Counted from the first letter of the stretch, positions 9,212 to 19,240 are shown. The stretch: 64,000 bases of DNA from Paraeggerthella hominis (GCF_021044775.1 NZ_JAJNOQ010000001.1:186001-250000); one strand, 5' to 3'. The notes: generated by a model from the sequence alone, not told the origin. Translations and numbers: made by a program.

Positions 9212-9250
9212 TTAGCAGCCGATGCAAGAGAGTGCTAAAAAAGGTGACAA
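9212..9250 (-). promoter_or_regulatory. CIRCE operator overlapping the hrcA promoter
   Basis: TTAGCAGCC (9212-9220), a 9-nt spacer and GAGTGCTAA (9230-9238) give exact CIRCE geometry (TTAGCACTC-N9-GAGTGCTAA). The window-right half is perfect and the left half has two mismatches. On the minus strand a candidate promoter is TTGTCA (9245-9250), a 17-bp spacer and TTGCAT (9222-9227), so the operator covers the spacer and -10 box. This is the expected arrangement for HrcA autorepression. Confidence 0.88.
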
Positions 9251-9408
9251 TTATGGAGAATCTCAACGGAAGCGTCACAGAACGCGGCGGCTCGCCGCCA
9301 AATCGGAGCCGCCGGAAGGCAGACGACCGCGAACGTGGGCGCAAATCGGGACCTGCGACACCGTCGAGCACGAAGACGCCGAGGTGCGGATCGCTCCCCT
9401 CGAGGCGC

Positions 9409-10521
9409 TTACGGAGCAAGATCGAACAGGTCCCCGTACAGCTCGTTGCCGCAAAGCCACCCGCGTTCCGTGGGTCGCCAGCGACCGCCTTCGTGAACGA
9501 CCAGGCCCCGGTCTTCCAGGTCGGCAAGCGTTTCGCCTACCCGCGGCAGCAGCCCCGCCGCGCGTTCAACGCGCGCGTCGGACACGCCGCGCGTCATGCG
9601 CATGCCCAGCATGAGGTCTTCCGCCGCCATTTGGCGCGCATCCAGATCGTCGGTGACCACGCCGTCCTTCACCCGCATGCGCCGCTCGGCGTTCTGCGTC
9701 ATGGTGGCGGCGCTGCGGCCCAGGCCCAGGTAGGGCACGCCCGTCCAGTACGCGATGTTGTGGCGGCACGCGAAACCCGGCCGCGCGTAGCTGGCCACCT
9801 CGTACCGCTCGAAGCCGGTTTCGGTCAGAACCCGCGCGGCGATCTCCATGTGCGATGCCTCCACGTCGTCGTCAACCTCGTCCAGCTCGCCCGCCAGAAC
9901 AGCCGCGTCGAACGGCGTGTGCGGCTCGACGATGAGGGGGTACACGCTCACATGGGTCGCCCCGAGCGCAACGGCTTCGCGCACGCTCGCCTCGAAGCTA
10001 ACGTCGCTCTGGCCCGGAATGCCGCACATCAAGTCCACGCTGACGTTTTCGAACCGGGTCAGCGCCGCTTCGATAGCCCGGCGCGCATCGTCGGCGGAAT
10101 GCGCGCGACCGAGCGTGCGCAGCACCTCGTCGTCGAAGCTCTGCACGCCGATGGACAGCCGGTTCACGCCCAGCGCCCAGATGTCGCGCACCATGCGCTC
10201 GGTCAGGCTTTCGGGGTTCGCTTCCATGGTGCATTCCACGTCGGGCTCGAGCCGCATGGACAAGGACAGCGTGTACAGCAGCATCGACAAGCGCGAAAGG
10301 CCCAGATGGCTCGGGGTCCCTCCGCCGAGGTACACCGTTTCAACGGAGCCCAGCTCGCCTTCTTTCGCCTTGCGACGAACTTGAAGCACCAAGTCGTCCA
10401 CGTACGCGTCGATCTCCGGCGCATCCGTCGGCACCGCCGCCGTGGCGAAGTCGCAGTATCCGCACCGCTTCACGCAGAACGGCAGGTGCAGGTACAGCGC
10501 GCGATACGGATCATGAGGCAT
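9409..10521 (-). CDS. hemW: Radical-SAM heme chaperone HemW
   Basis: HemW-family radical-SAM protein, formerly annotated as oxygen-independent coproporphyrinogen oxidase-like; family members bind heme and deliver it to membrane enzymes. 370 residues with the cluster motif CVKRCGYC (C16, C20, C23), a GGGTP SAM-binding motif and a C-terminal HemN-type domain. The start has GGAAAGGG upstream, and the gene overlaps the dusB stop by 11 nt. It is the last gene before the hrcA promoter. Confidence 0.92.
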   Translation of the reverse strand: MPHDPYRALYLHLPFCVKRCGYCDFATAAVPTDAPEIDAYVDDLVLQVRRKAKEGELGSVETVYLGGGTPSHLGLSRLSMLLYTLSLSMRLEPDVECTMEANPESLTERMVRDIWALGVNRLSIGVQSFDDEVLRTLGRAHSADDARRAIEAALTRFENVSVDLMCGIPGQSDVSFEASVREAVALGATHVSVYPLIVEPHTPFDAAVLAGELDEVDDDVEASHMEIAARVLTETGFERYEVASYARPGFACRHNIAYWTGVPYLGLGRSAATMTQNAERRMRVKDGVVTDDLDARQMAAEDLMLGMRMTRGVSDARVERAAGLLPRVGETLADLEDRGLVVHEGGRWRPTERGWLCGNELYGDLFDLAP

Positions 10522-11482
10522 GATGGGCCCTTTCCAGCAACTCGTCGAACACCCGGTCGAAGTCCTCCACGGTCACGCAGGCGTTGATCTTCCCGCGCGC
10601 CGACGCCGCGCCCGGCAGGCCGGCCAGATACCACATGGCATGCTTGCGCATGCGCACGATGTTCTTGCCCTCGCGCTCGGAAAGCAGCCGCGCATGACGT
10701 CGCGCCATGGCTATGCGCTCGTCTACGTTCGGCATCGCAGGCTCGGCGCGCCCGGCAAGCGCCGCCTTCGCCTGCGCGAACAACCAGGGGTTTCCCTCTG
10801 CCGCGCGGGCGATCATCACGGCATCGCAGCCCGTGCGCTCGACCATGGCCGCCGCGTCGCAGCCGCGCTTCACGTCGCCGTTGCCGATCACCGCAACGCT
10901 TACGGCCTCCTTCACGCGGGAGATCACGCCCCAATCGGCGCTGCCGCGGTACAGCTGCTCGGCGAACCGCCCGTGCACGGCCACGGCCGCCGCGCCCGCG
11001 TCTTCCATGCGACGCGCGAACTCGGGGGCGCTTTCATCGCCCATCGCCCAACCGCGGCGGAACTTCACCGTCACCGGGTGCTCCACGGCATCCGCCACGG
11101 ACCGCACGATGCGCGCCGCCAGCGCAGGGTCCTTCATGAGGGCCGAGCCGTCGCCCTTCGTGACGATCTTGCGCGCCGGACAGCCCATGTTGATGTCGAG
11201 GTAGGCAAGGCTCTCCCCCATTTCCTGCTCGATCCACCCGGCCTGTGCCGCCATCGTATCGGGTTCGTGCCCGAACAGCTGGACGGCCACCTGGTCCTCG
11301 CCCGCGGCCAGGTGAAGCAGGTGGCGCGTCTTCTCGTTCGCGTACGAGAGTCCTTTTGCCGACACCATTTCAGTGTACGTGAGATCGGCGCCCTGCTCGC
11401 GGCAGAGCGTCCTGAACGCCTCGTCGCTCACGCCCGCCATGGGCGCGAGCAGCAGGCGGTGCTTTTGGAAAAAATCGTGCAT
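10511..11482 (-). CDS. dusB: tRNA-dihydrouridine synthase (DusB type)
   Basis: FMN-dependent enzyme that reduces uridine to dihydrouridine in tRNA D-loops. 323 residues in a TIM-barrel fold: N-terminal APMAGVSD, catalytic Cys101 in INMGCPARKI, and the FMN/RNA-binding VTVKFRRGW and VHGRF segments. AAAAGG precedes the ATG. It overlaps hemW by 11 nt and follows a small membrane-protein gene after 33 bp. Confidence 0.95.
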   Translation of the reverse strand: MHDFFQKHRLLLAPMAGVSDEAFRTLCREQGADLTYTEMVSAKGLSYANEKTRHLLHLAAGEDQVAVQLFGHEPDTMAAQAGWIEQEMGESLAYLDINMGCPARKIVTKGDGSALMKDPALAARIVRSVADAVEHPVTVKFRRGWAMGDESAPEFARRMEDAGAAAVAVHGRFAEQLYRGSADWGVISRVKEAVSVAVIGNGDVKRGCDAAAMVERTGCDAVMIARAAEGNPWLFAQAKAALAGRAEPAMPNVDERIAMARRHARLLSEREGKNIVRMRKHAMWYLAGLPGAASARGKINACVTVEDFDRVFDELLERAHHAS

Positions 11483-11515
11483 GATGCCTTTTCGCTCGTT
11501 GGAGACGGCCGCGCG

Positions 11516-11713
11516 CTACATGCTGGACAGAATGTCGAGCGCGCTTATGCCCGCGAATATGAACAGGACGACCAGAGCCACCACCGCGAACAGGCACCCG
11601 CAGCCGACTGCAGCCTTCGCGCCGCTGCCCATGCCGGCCGGCTGCTGCGCGGCCTTCTTGTCGTTGAAGGGATCGTCCAGCCAGTCGAACTCTTCTGTAT
11701 CCTTACGTGCCAT
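11516..11713 (-). CDS. Small single-span membrane protein
   Basis: A 65-residue protein not assigned to a family. The acidic/basic N-terminus (1-27) is followed by a Gly-rich stretch with CGC and one strongly hydrophobic helix at about 40-58. A strong Shine-Dalgarno (GAGGAGG, about 5 nt before the ATG) and its place between lepA and dusB on the same strand support a real gene. The N-terminus probably faces the cytoplasm. Confidence 0.72.
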   Translation of the reverse strand: MARKDTEEFDWLDDPFNDKKAAQQPAGMGSGAKAAVGCGCLFAVVALVVLFIFAGISALDILSSM

Positions 11714-11734
11714 GCAACCTCCTCGGGCTTTCGA

Positions 11735-13540
11735 TCACTCGTCCACTTTGAGGATCGCCATGAACGCTTCTTGCGGCACCTCCACGTTTCCGATGTTCTT
11801 CATGCGCTTCTTGCCGGCTTTCTGCTTCTCGAGCAGCTTGCGCTTGCGGCTGATGTCGCCGCCGTAGCACTTCGCCAGCACGTCCTTGCGCTTCGCCTTT
11901 ACGGTCTCGCGCGCCAGAACCCGCCCGCCGATAGCGGCTTGGATGGGCACCTCGAACATCTGGCGAGGAATGATGCTCTTGAGCTTTTCGGTCAGGATGC
12001 GCCCGCGATCGTACGCCTTGTCCTTGTGCACGATGAACGACAGCGCGTCCACGGGCTTGCCCGACAGCAGGATGTCGAGCTTCACCAGCTTGGAGGGCTT
12101 GTATCCGTCCATCTCGTAATCGAGCGACGCGTAGCCCTTCGTGTTGGACTTGAGCTTGTCGAAGTAGTCCATGATGAGCTCGGACAGCGGGATCTCCCAC
12201 AGCATCTCCACCGTGGTGGTGGACAAATAGTTCATCGTGATGAAGGTGCCGCGCCGCGCCACGGTCAAGTCCATGACCGCGCCCACGTAATCGGGCGGGA
12301 TGAGGATCTTCGCCTTGAGGTAGGGCTCCTCCACGCGCTCGATCTCGCCGGCGTCGGGCATCTCCTGCGGCGAATGCAGGCTTACCATCTCGCCGCCTTG
12401 CTTGTACACGTGGTATTCCACGGAAGGCGCCGTGGCCAGCAGGTCCAGCCCGAACTCGCGCTCGAGGCGCTCCTTGATGACCTCCATGTGCAGCAGGCCC
12501 AAAAAGCCCACGCGGAAGCCGAAGCCCAGCGCATGCGACTTCTCGGGCTCCCAGATAAGGGCCGGATCGTTGAGCGAGAGCTTTTCGAGCGCCTCTTTGA
12601 GCGGTTCGTACTGATCGCCGTCGATGGGGTACAGGCCGGTGAACACCATGGGCTTGACCTCACGGTATCCGGGAAGCGGGTCGCTCACGCCGCCATGGGC
12701 CTGCGTGATGGTATCGCCCACCTTCACCTGCGAGACGTCCTTGAGCCCCGTCACCAGGTACCCGACCTCGCCCACGCCGAGCGCCGGAAGCGCCGTCTCG
12801 GCGGGTCGGCGCGCGCCGACCTCTTCCACCAGCGCTTCGGCGCCGGTGGCCAGCATGCGAATGCGGTCGCCCTTCTTCATCTGCCCGTCCACCACGCGCA
12901 CGAGCGCCACCACGCCGCGATACGCATCGAAGTACGAGTCGAAGATGAGCGCGCGCAGCGGCGCGTCGGCCACGCCGACGGGCGCGGGCACGTTGTACAC
13001 CACGGCCTCCAGAAGATCGTGCACGCCCACGCCGGTCTTGCCCGAGGCCAGCACCGCGTCGTCGGCGGGGATGGCCAGGCCGTCCTCGATCTCCTCGCGC
13101 ACGCGATCCGGCTCGGCAGCCGGAAGGTCGATCTTGTTGATCAGCGGGATGATCTCCAGGTCGGCGTTCATGGCCATCATCGCGTTGGCCACCGTCTGCG
13201 CCTCGACGCCCTGCGTGGCGTCGACCACCAGGACGGCTCCTTCGCACGCAGCCAGAGAACGGCTCACCTCGTAGGTGAAGTCGACATGGCCCGGCGTGTC
13301 GATCAGGTTGAACTGGTAGGTCTGGCCGTCGTCGGCCGTGTAGTCCACGCGCACAGCCTGGCTTTTGATGGTGATGCCGCGCTCGCGCTCGATGTCCATG
13401 CTGTCGAGCAGCTGCTCTTGCATATCGCGCTTCGACACGGTGCCGGTCAGTTCCAGCACGCGATCGGACAGCGTCGATTTGCCGTGGTCGATGTGCGCGA
13501 TGATGGAGAAGTTTCGTATGAAGTGAGGGTCGGTGGTCAT
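11735..13540 (-). CDS. lepA: Elongation factor 4 (LepA)
   Basis: Ribosome-associated GTPase (EF4) that back-translocates stalled ribosomes and aids 30S biogenesis. 601 residues with G1 AHIDHGKST (15-23), G3 DTPGH, G4 [13 protein letters not shown]-like domains and the LepA-specific C-terminal domain rich in Lys/Arg. It heads the run lepA-small membrane protein-dusB-hemW. Confidence 0.97.
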   Translation of the reverse strand: MTTDPHFIRNFSIIAHIDHGKSTLSDRVLELTGTVSKRDMQEQLLDSMDIERERGITIKSQAVRVDYTADDGQTYQFNLIDTPGHVDFTYEVSRSLAACEGAVLVVDATQGVEAQTVANAMMAMNADLEIIPLINKIDLPAAEPDRVREEIEDGLAIPADDAVLASGKTGVGVHDLLEAVVYNVPAPVGVADAPLRALIFDSYFDAYRGVVALVRVVDGQMKKGDRIRMLATGAEALVEEVGARRPAETALPALGVGEVGYLVTGLKDVSQVKVGDTITQAHGGVSDPLPGYREVKPMVFTGLYPIDGDQYEPLKEALEKLSLNDPALIWEPEKSHALGFGFRVGFLGLLHMEVIKERLEREFGLDLLATAPSVEYHVYKQGGEMVSLHSPQEMPDAGEIERVEEPYLKAKILIPPDYVGAVMDLTVARRGTFITMNYLSTTTVEMLWEIPLSELIMDYFDKLKSNTKGYASLDYEMDGYKPSKLVKLDILLSGKPVDALSFIVHKDKAYDRGRILTEKLKSIIPRQMFEVPIQAAIGGRVLARETVKAKRKDVLAKCYGGDISRKRKLLEKQKAGKKRMKNIGNVEVPQEAFMAILKVDE

Positions 13541-14204
13541 GTCCTGTCTTTCAAAACGTAAAGCCCGCGCGCGGGCGCTTGAGAAACGAAAGCCTATTCT
13601 ACCTTATTCGCCCCGGGTGGAAAGGGCGCGCCCGCTACAGTTCCACGACAGCGGCGTGCGGGCTCGACGAGCCGACGTGCGCCAGCTGCGCGCGAACGGA
13701 ACCGCCTCGTTCGCGTCGATCGCCCGATGCGCCCGGGCGCGCAGCCCGCAAGCGTTGCCGCAAAGACGGCAACCGCGAGTGCGTCAAAGCGGGATTTCGC
13801 GAAGGATACGGGCGGGCCTCCCCTCGGCTCTTTCACTCTTTCTCGGCGAATGGGTGGTTTCGTGTGCGGTTTCGACAAATTCTCGTGCAATCTCGGCCAA
13901 CCTTTGCTATTCTATCGCATTGTGTATCCAGCGATACGTACGCGCGATGGGCGTTTCCATCGCCGAATCAGCAGACGTGGCTGCGCTTTACGATTCGTAG
14001 ATGCTGGGTGACCGATAGGTCGATGGAGCAGAGAAATCCCGCCTGTTCCCCATGCATCGAGCGCTTTCTTTGAAAGCTGGGTCCTCATGGATCGCATGCG
14101 TGGCTATCGGACGCCTGGGCAACGAGCGCGTGACGCCGGAAGCACGGGAAGCCCGAAGGCTTCGCAGAAGTTTACGTTCGTGATCCATTGGAGGAAACAC
14201 ACAC
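13541..14204. other. 664-bp gap: lepA upstream region and long rpsT leader
   Basis: No credible gene is seen. The left end holds the lepA ribosome-binding site. The right part is the leader of rpsT, with a candidate promoter at 13885-13913, giving a transcribed leader of roughly 285 nt. The long leader could hold a regulatory structure (S20 is autoregulated in some bacteria), but I could not recognise a specific fold. Open frames here have Arg-rich shadow-type composition. Confidence 0.5.
13885..13913 (+). promoter_or_regulatory. Candidate rpsT promoter (extended -10)
   Basis: TATTCT at 13908-13913 preceded by TGC gives an extended -10 box. A weak -35 (GTGCAA) lies 17 bp upstream at 13885-13890. 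The same TGn-TATNNT form precedes selD, selA and mihF in this window. Confidence 0.45.
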
Positions 14205-14708
14205 ATGGCGAACATCAAGAGCCAGAAGAAGCGCATCATCACCAACGAGAAGGCCCGCATGCGCAATCGCGCCGTCAAAAGCGAGCTGAAGACCGCTATC
14301 CGTCGCGTCAAGGAAGCTGTTGCCGCCGAGAACGGCGCCGAGGCTTTCGCCGCCGCCATGGCCGCCTGCCGTTTGCTCGACAAGGCTGCCTCGAAGGGCG
14401 TTATCCACAAGAACCAGGCTGCCAACCGCAAGAGCGGCGTCATGCTGCTCATCAAGGACCTCGTGACCGACGCCGATCGCGCCGCGTACGTGAAGCCCGC
14501 CAAGAAGGCTCAGAAGACCGGCTCCAAGAAGGCCGAGCGCAAGGCTGCCCGTCTCGCAGAGATGAAGGCCGCGTCCGAGGAAAAGGCGAAGCGCCGCGAG
14601 AAGCACATGGCTGAAGTGAAGAAGGCCGAAGAGCGCAAGGCGAAGGAAGCTGCCGAAGCCGCCAAGGCCGAGGCTGAGGCCGAGAGCGCCGAGGAAGCCG
14701 CTGAATAG
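14205..14708 (+). CDS. rpsT: 30S ribosomal protein S20 with long C-terminal extension
   Basis: S20 binds the 16S rRNA 5' domain and helix 44 and is needed for 30S assembly. Residues 1 to about 85 are a standard S20 ([11 protein letters not shown] start, [24 protein letters not shown]). The protein then continues for about 80 residues of Lys/Ala/Glu-rich, probably helical sequence ending in an acidic Ala/Glu tail, for 167 residues instead of about 87. TTGGAGGA precedes the ATG. The gene is monocistronic with a terminator at 14759-14784. Confidence 0.95.
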   Translation: MANIKSQKKRIITNEKARMRNRAVKSELKTAIRRVKEAVAAENGAEAFAAAMAACRLLDKAASKGVIHKNQAANRKSGVMLLIKDLVTDADRAAYVKPAKKAQKTGSKKAERKAARLAEMKAASEEKAKRREKHMAEVKKAEERKAKEAAEAAKAEAEAESAEEAAE

Positions 14709-14758
14709 CGACCACCCTATCGGAGATCGCCCCGCGATCCTTCCGCATATCAAGAGAG

Positions 14759-14784
14759 AACAGGCCCCGGTTTCGGGGCCTGTT
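14759..14784. terminator. rpsT terminator hairpin
   Basis: An 11-bp perfect stem (14759-14769 with 14774-14784) and a GTTT loop, 50 bp after rpsT. It is flanked by AA and TT, has no long T-tract and is nearly symmetric. It lies between rpsT (plus) and the end of holA (minus), so it may serve both. Confidence 0.8.
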
Positions 14785-14935
14785 CGCATTCTCGCGCCGG
14801 TTTTCGACCACGGCTCGAAGCTCCCGCTGCCCCTGCATGCGAAAGCGCCGCCGCAACTCGCGCCTCCGTGCAGAGACATGAGCTGCGGCGGCGCTTGACG
14901 CGCGCGAGAAACGCGGTGCAGGGATGTTCGCTGCG

Positions 14936-15910
14936 CTAGCGCGCAACCACGCCGAGCACCCATTCGAGGAAGGCGGCGTCCGGATCGGCGCCGCTTTTCA
15001 TGGCGCGCTCGGCGTCGCGCGCGGCGACGAGGGCCGCGCGCAGCTGCGCGGAGGTGAACCCGCGCGCCCAGGTCGCATGGTTCTTCACGCGCCAATCGGG
15101 CATCTTGAGCGCCGCAGCCACACCACGCGGATTGCCGCGATCGGCCAGCGCGCGAGCGCAGACGAGCTCGCGCAGGCGCGTCGTGCACATGGCCAGCAGC
15201 GCATGCGGAGACACCGAGTCCATGCGCCCCAGGTACAGCAGGCATTTGCGCGCATCGCGCGCCGCGAAGGCGTCGACGAATTCCCACGGCTTGACCTCGG
15301 CGGTGCGACTGACCATGGCGACGATCTCATGCTCGTTCACGGCATCGGTTCCGCGATGCGCAAGCGCGATCTTCTTGAGCTCGCTGTCGAGGTGCACCGT
15401 GTCCTCGCCCACCAGATCCACCAGCTTCACAGCGGCGCCTTCGGTAAGCGTGACGCCGTGGCCCACCGCCATGGCGCGAACGGCCTTGGGAAGCTCGAAG
15501 CGCTTGAGCGGAGCGCAGTCGATCACGGCCGTCTTTCCGTGCTTGGCGACGGCCTTGTACAGACGCGTGTTCTTCGCCAGCTTTTCGGCTATCAGGGCGA
15601 GCACGGTGGTTTCCGCCGGTGAATCGAGGTAGGCTACCAGCTCCTCGGAATCGGCTTTCTTCAGCTTGTCGGCGACGCGTACCTCGACAAGGCGCACGGG
15701 ACTTGCGAACGGCACGGTATTGCATGCCGAGACGATGTCGGCGCCGGTTGCCGTTTCGCCGCTGAATTCGTCGGAATTGAACGACAGGTCCCCCAAAGCG
15801 GAAAGGCGAGCGCGAAGGCGCTTCATCACCGCGTCTCGCTTCAGGGCGTCCTCGCCGCATATCAGGTAGACGGGGAGCAAGGGTGCGTTTTGTTTCTTCT
15901 GAGCAGTCAT
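14936..15910 (-). CDS. holA: DNA polymerase III delta subunit
   Basis: Clamp-loader delta subunit that opens the beta sliding clamp. 324 residues: N-terminal segment LLPVYLICGEDALKRDAVM, an AAA+-like but non-catalytic fold, and the helical C-terminal collar domain. The N-terminal SFNSDEFSGE region is typical of the family. It is 9 bp downstream of comEC, the frequent comEA-comEC-holA order that precedes rpsT. Confidence 0.93.
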   Translation of the reverse strand: MTAQKKQNAPLLPVYLICGEDALKRDAVMKRLRARLSALGDLSFNSDEFSGETATGADIVSACNTVPFASPVRLVEVRVADKLKKADSEELVAYLDSPAETTVLALIAEKLAKNTRLYKAVAKHGKTAVIDCAPLKRFELPKAVRAMAVGHGVTLTEGAAVKLVDLVGEDTVHLDSELKKIALAHRGTDAVNEHEIVAMVSRTAEVKPWEFVDAFAARDARKCLLYLGRMDSVSPHALLAMCTTRLRELVCARALADRGNPRGVAAALKMPDWRVKNHATWARGFTSAQLRAALVAARDAERAMKSGADPDAAFLEWVLGVVAR

Positions 15911-15919
15911 GGCTTCATT

Positions 15920-18373
15920 CTACCGCAGCGTCTCCACGACGATTCTATCGGGTTCCAATTTGCATGAAACATCCCCCGACTCATCGGTTCGCAGTACGCG
16001 CGACCCCGCGCTTTCCAAGATCTCAAGGGTCTTGGCGGCCGGGTGCCCGTACCGATTTCCCGCCCCTGCGCTCACCAGGGATATCTTCGGAGACAACGCA
16101 AAGGCAACCTGCTCGTCCAAAGCGTTCTTCGATCCGTGGTGGCCCACTTTGTAGATGTCGACCCCTTCCGCCGCTCCTGTGTCCAGCAGCTCTTTCACCT
16201 GATCGCGCTCGGCATCGCCTACCAGCAAGGCGGTCCAGTCCGTCGAACCGTCGCCGTCCACGTCCGCAAGCGCTTTGAGGCACAGGCTGTCCGCGTTCCC
16301 GCCTTCGTCCTCGAAGCGCCTCGGCCAGACGACCTGCAAATCGATCGACCCTACGCGAACGCTATCGCCCAGCGCGAGGCCGCAGACGCCGTCCTCCCCC
16401 GCCACGGCGACGGCGTCTTCCCGCAGGCTTCGACACGCATCGCACGGGCAGGCGAGCGCGTCTTGCGCAACGAAGACGCGCTCCGTACGGATCATGCCCG
16501 CCAGGGAGGAAAGCGACCCCTTGTGATCGTCGTCCCCATGGGTCACCACGACGGCGTCGAGGCGCGAGAGCCCCTGCCGCGCAAGCGCCTCGAACAGCCT
16601 TGCATCCTGATTGCCGGTATCGACGAGCACGGCGGATCCGCGGCTCCGCACGACGATCGCATCGCCCTGCCCGACGTCGAGCATGACGATGCTATCGCCG
16701 CCTGCGGGCGGCGCAACCAGAAAGCACGCCGCCGCGAACGCGACGCACGCCGCACCGCCCAGCACGATGCGCCGAGTCGGCCGCGGCCACGCGATCCAAA
16801 GCGCCGCCGCCAGCGCGATCGATACCGCCAGCGCGGCAAGAACCGAAACGGAGGCGGGAACGCTTGCGTACGGAATGCGCGCCAGCGCTTCGACGGCCGC
16901 GGTGAGGACGTACGACCCGGCGCAGGCGACGTCGAGCAGAGCGGAGGCAACCCCGGGAGCCATCGTCGCAGTTCCCACGCACAGCAGCCCGAGAGCGCAC
17001 GCGGGCGCGAACAAAGGAGCGGTGACCACGTTGGCCAAAGGAGCCACCAGCGAGAACTGCGAGAACAGCGCGGTCGAAAGCGGCGTTGCCAGCACAGCGG
17101 ACGCGAAGGTGAGCGAGAGCGCTTCGCAGGCAAAACGGGGGACCCGGGGCGCCGCATGGGCGATCCAAGCCGAGAACAGGCTGGCGAACAGCACGATGCC
17201 CAACGTCGAGAGCGCCGAGAGCGCGAACGAGACGGACAGGGCGACACGCGGATCAAGGCTCGCGAATCCCACGATGCAGACCGCCAGAGCGCTCAGCGCC
17301 GCAGGACGGCGCCCGACCGCGAACGAAGCCATGCCCGCGAACGCCATGACAGCGGCTCGAACGGCCGATGACGGCGCGGCCGTCAAAACGAGGTAACTCA
17401 AGAGGAGCGCCGCCTGGACGACTCCCGTCACCGCGCGGGGAACCCTCAGCGCGCGCAGCGTCGCGCAGCAGAACGCGGAAACGATGGAAAGATGCGCACC
17501 CGACACCGCCACCACGTGGGCCAAGCCCGCAACCTTGAACGCCTGGTACGTCGATTCGGGCAGGTGCCCCCTCCATCCGCAGACAAGCGCGGCAAGAACC
17601 CCGCTCTCGCTGCCGCCGCGGTCAGTCAGAAGCCCGATAGCGCGCGACCGCAGATCGACCAACACCCCCATCGGCCCGCCGCGATCCACCCGCTCCAAGC
17701 CGAAGACGCGCGCCGACGCCACCGCGCCGTTGCGCCAGCAGTACGCCGCCGAAGAATCGGAAGGAGCTGAGAACGAAGCCTGCGCCTCGAACGCCTGGCC
17801 GTACTGCAGAACCCCTTCGCCTTGGGGAAGCTGCACGCGCACGAGAAACGACTCGCCGCCTTCAACGGTCGCACGCGCAAGGCACGTCGAACCGAACATG
17901 CCCGCGGACCCGTCAGCCACGGCTTGAAAAGACGCGCGGGTCGAAAGGCCCTGGACGCGCTCTTCGAAGCCGTGCTGCACCGCAGCGTGCCAACCGCCGC
18001 AGCACACCCCCAGGGCGCACCCTAAGACGACGACCCCCGCCAGCGCGCCTCGACGCCGCCACACGAGCGCCAAGCACGCAAGCGAGACGACCAGCCCGAC
18101 GGCTCCGATAGCCGCGCACGCCGAAGCCGACAAGAGGCGAGCGGCTTCGACCACGGCCGCGCACGTCGCCCAAAGCCCCAACGCGCACCCGAACACGGGC
18201 GGCAGCGAGGGGCGAACGGGAATGCGGCCGGCATCCGCGCGCAACCCGTCGGCGTATTCGGCTTCGGGCACGAAAGCCGCCCGCGCCCGCCTGGGCGGTT
18301 TCGGCACAAGCTGCACGGAAGCCCTGGTCGCAGCCCTGCGCATTGCACGCGCGAGCGCGCCTAGCCCACGCAT
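15920..18373 (-). CDS. comEC: ComEC/Rec2 DNA-uptake channel protein
   Basis: Membrane channel for transport of single-stranded DNA during natural transformation. 817 residues: a basic N-terminal segment with two or three helices, an OB-like extracellular domain, the multi-span competence domain (CGWRGHLP...HVVAVSGAHLSIV and following helices), and a C-terminal metallo-beta-lactamase domain with THGDDDHKGS near residue 603 and a GHHGSKNA loop. Its start overlaps the comEA stop by 13 nt, so the pair is coupled. Whether the organism is transformable cannot be judged from these two genes alone. Confidence 0.93.
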   Translation of the reverse strand: MRGLGALARAMRRAATRASVQLVPKPPRRARAAFVPEAEYADGLRADAGRIPVRPSLPPVFGCALGLWATCAAVVEAARLLSASACAAIGAVGLVVSLACLALVWRRRGALAGVVVLGCALGVCCGGWHAAVQHGFEERVQGLSTRASFQAVADGSAGMFGSTCLARATVEGGESFLVRVQLPQGEGVLQYGQAFEAQASFSAPSDSSAAYCWRNGAVASARVFGLERVDRGGPMGVLVDLRSRAIGLLTDRGGSESGVLAALVCGWRGHLPESTYQAFKVAGLAHVVAVSGAHLSIVSAFCCATLRALRVPRAVTGVVQAALLLSYLVLTAAPSSAVRAAVMAFAGMASFAVGRRPAALSALAVCIVGFASLDPRVALSVSFALSALSTLGIVLFASLFSAWIAHAAPRVPRFACEALSLTFASAVLATPLSTALFSQFSLVAPLANVVTAPLFAPACALGLLCVGTATMAPGVASALLDVACAGSYVLTAAVEALARIPYASVPASVSVLAALAVSIALAAALWIAWPRPTRRIVLGGAACVAFAAACFLVAPPAGGDSIVMLDVGQGDAIVVRSRGSAVLVDTGNQDARLFEALARQGLSRLDAVVVTHGDDDHKGSLSSLAGMIRTERVFVAQDALACPCDACRSLREDAVAVAGEDGVCGLALGDSVRVGSIDLQVVWPRRFEDEGGNADSLCLKALADVDGDGSTDWTALLVGDAERDQVKELLDTGAAEGVDIYKVGHHGSKNALDEQVAFALSPKISLVSAGAGNRYGHPAAKTLEILESAGSRVLRTDESGDVSCKLEPDRIVVETLR

Positions 18374-19017
18374 ATCGAATCGGCGAGGGCGGCGTACTTC
18401 TTGTCGCCGATGCCCGATACGCGCTTCAAATCCTCTATCGCGGCGAACGGCCCGTTAGCCTGCCTGTCCGCAACGATCTTCTCGGCAGTCGACATTCCTA
18501 TGCCGGGGAGAGCATCCAGTTCCGCAGCGGATGCCGCATTGATGTTCACCTTTCCCCCGCCGGGCGCTGCCGCCCCGCCGGGCGGGGCGGCAGCGGCAGC
18601 CTCCTCCACCTCGGACAACGTCGGAACCACCACGTGCTCGCCGTCCGTCAGAACGCGCGCCAGGTTCAACGCATCCGTCGCGGCCTGCTCCCCGAACCCT
18701 CCCGCAGCCTCGATCGCATCCTGCACGCGAGCGGATTCCGCAAGCTCGTACACGCCGGGTGCAAGGACCGAACCGCCTACATGGACCACGATGGTCCGCG
18801 CTTGCTCCTGAGGCCGGTCAGGCGAAGCTCCCTCGACGTCAGCCTCCCCTGCCTTCTCGACTACAAGGGAGTCCGAAGAAAAAGCGGACAGGAAGCTTGC
18901 CCCGGCCGCCACGAGCACAACCACCGCTAAAGCAGTTACGCCGACGAGCACGGGAAGACGCACGCCGCTCAGATGCGCCTTGGCCCGCAACGACTCCGCC
19001 TGTTCGGTAAACGACAT
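18361..19017 (-). CDS. comEA: ComEA DNA-binding competence protein
   Basis: Membrane-anchored DNA receptor of the transformation machinery. 218 residues from the ATG at 19017 (GGAGG five nt upstream): one transmembrane helix at about 21-43, an SLBB-type domain (VHVGGSVLAPGVYELAESARV), a Pro/Gly/Ala linker, and a C-terminal helix-hairpin-helix domain (KVNINAASAAELDALPGIG). A longer frame upstream lacks a ribosome site and enters a terminator region. Confidence 0.94.
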   Translation of the reverse strand: MSFTEQAESLRAKAHLSGVRLPVLVGVTALAVVVLVAAGASFLSAFSSDSLVVEKAGEADVEGASPDRPQEQARTIVVHVGGSVLAPGVYELAESARVQDAIEAAGGFGEQAATDALNLARVLTDGEHVVVPTLSEVEEAAAAAPPGGAAAPGGGKVNINAASAAELDALPGIGMSTAEKIVADRQANGPFAAIEDLKRVSGIGDKKYAALADSICVG

Positions 19018-19089
19018 CCCGACCTCCGATCCTCTCGAAGACCAAGCATAGCAACGCAACCTAGCGAAAACATGAGAGGAATCCAGCAG

Positions 19090-19127
19090 AAAAGCCGCTG
19101 AAAACCAAACGGTTCCAGCGGCTTTTT
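19090..19127 (-). terminator. thiI terminator
   Basis: Stem AAAAGCCGCTG (19090-19100) pairs exactly with 19116-19126. An inner AACC/GGTT pairing extends it, and runs of A and T flank both sides. It lies between thiI and comEA on the minus strand and is a well-formed intrinsic terminator separating the two units. Confidence 0.85.
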
Positions 19128-19240
19128 CGCTTCGATCCAATGCGGATCCCCACCGGATGCGACGCAGGTTCAGCATGCATCCAGCCACAATCTAGCAGCT
19201 TTCCAGCGCACATCCAAACGCGCTGGTCAAAAGCGTGCGG

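Noticed and set aside
10520..13561. Plus-strand open frame of 1013 codons opposite lepA and dusB
   Set aside because: His/Arg/Leu-rich shadow of high-GC genes on the other strand, with no family motif; lepA and dusB are clear.
13594..13890. Minus-strand frame with a lipobox-like LAGC
   Set aside because: The Cys is at about residue 50 after an Arg/Pro-rich head, the rest is Arg-rich, and no ribosome site was seen.
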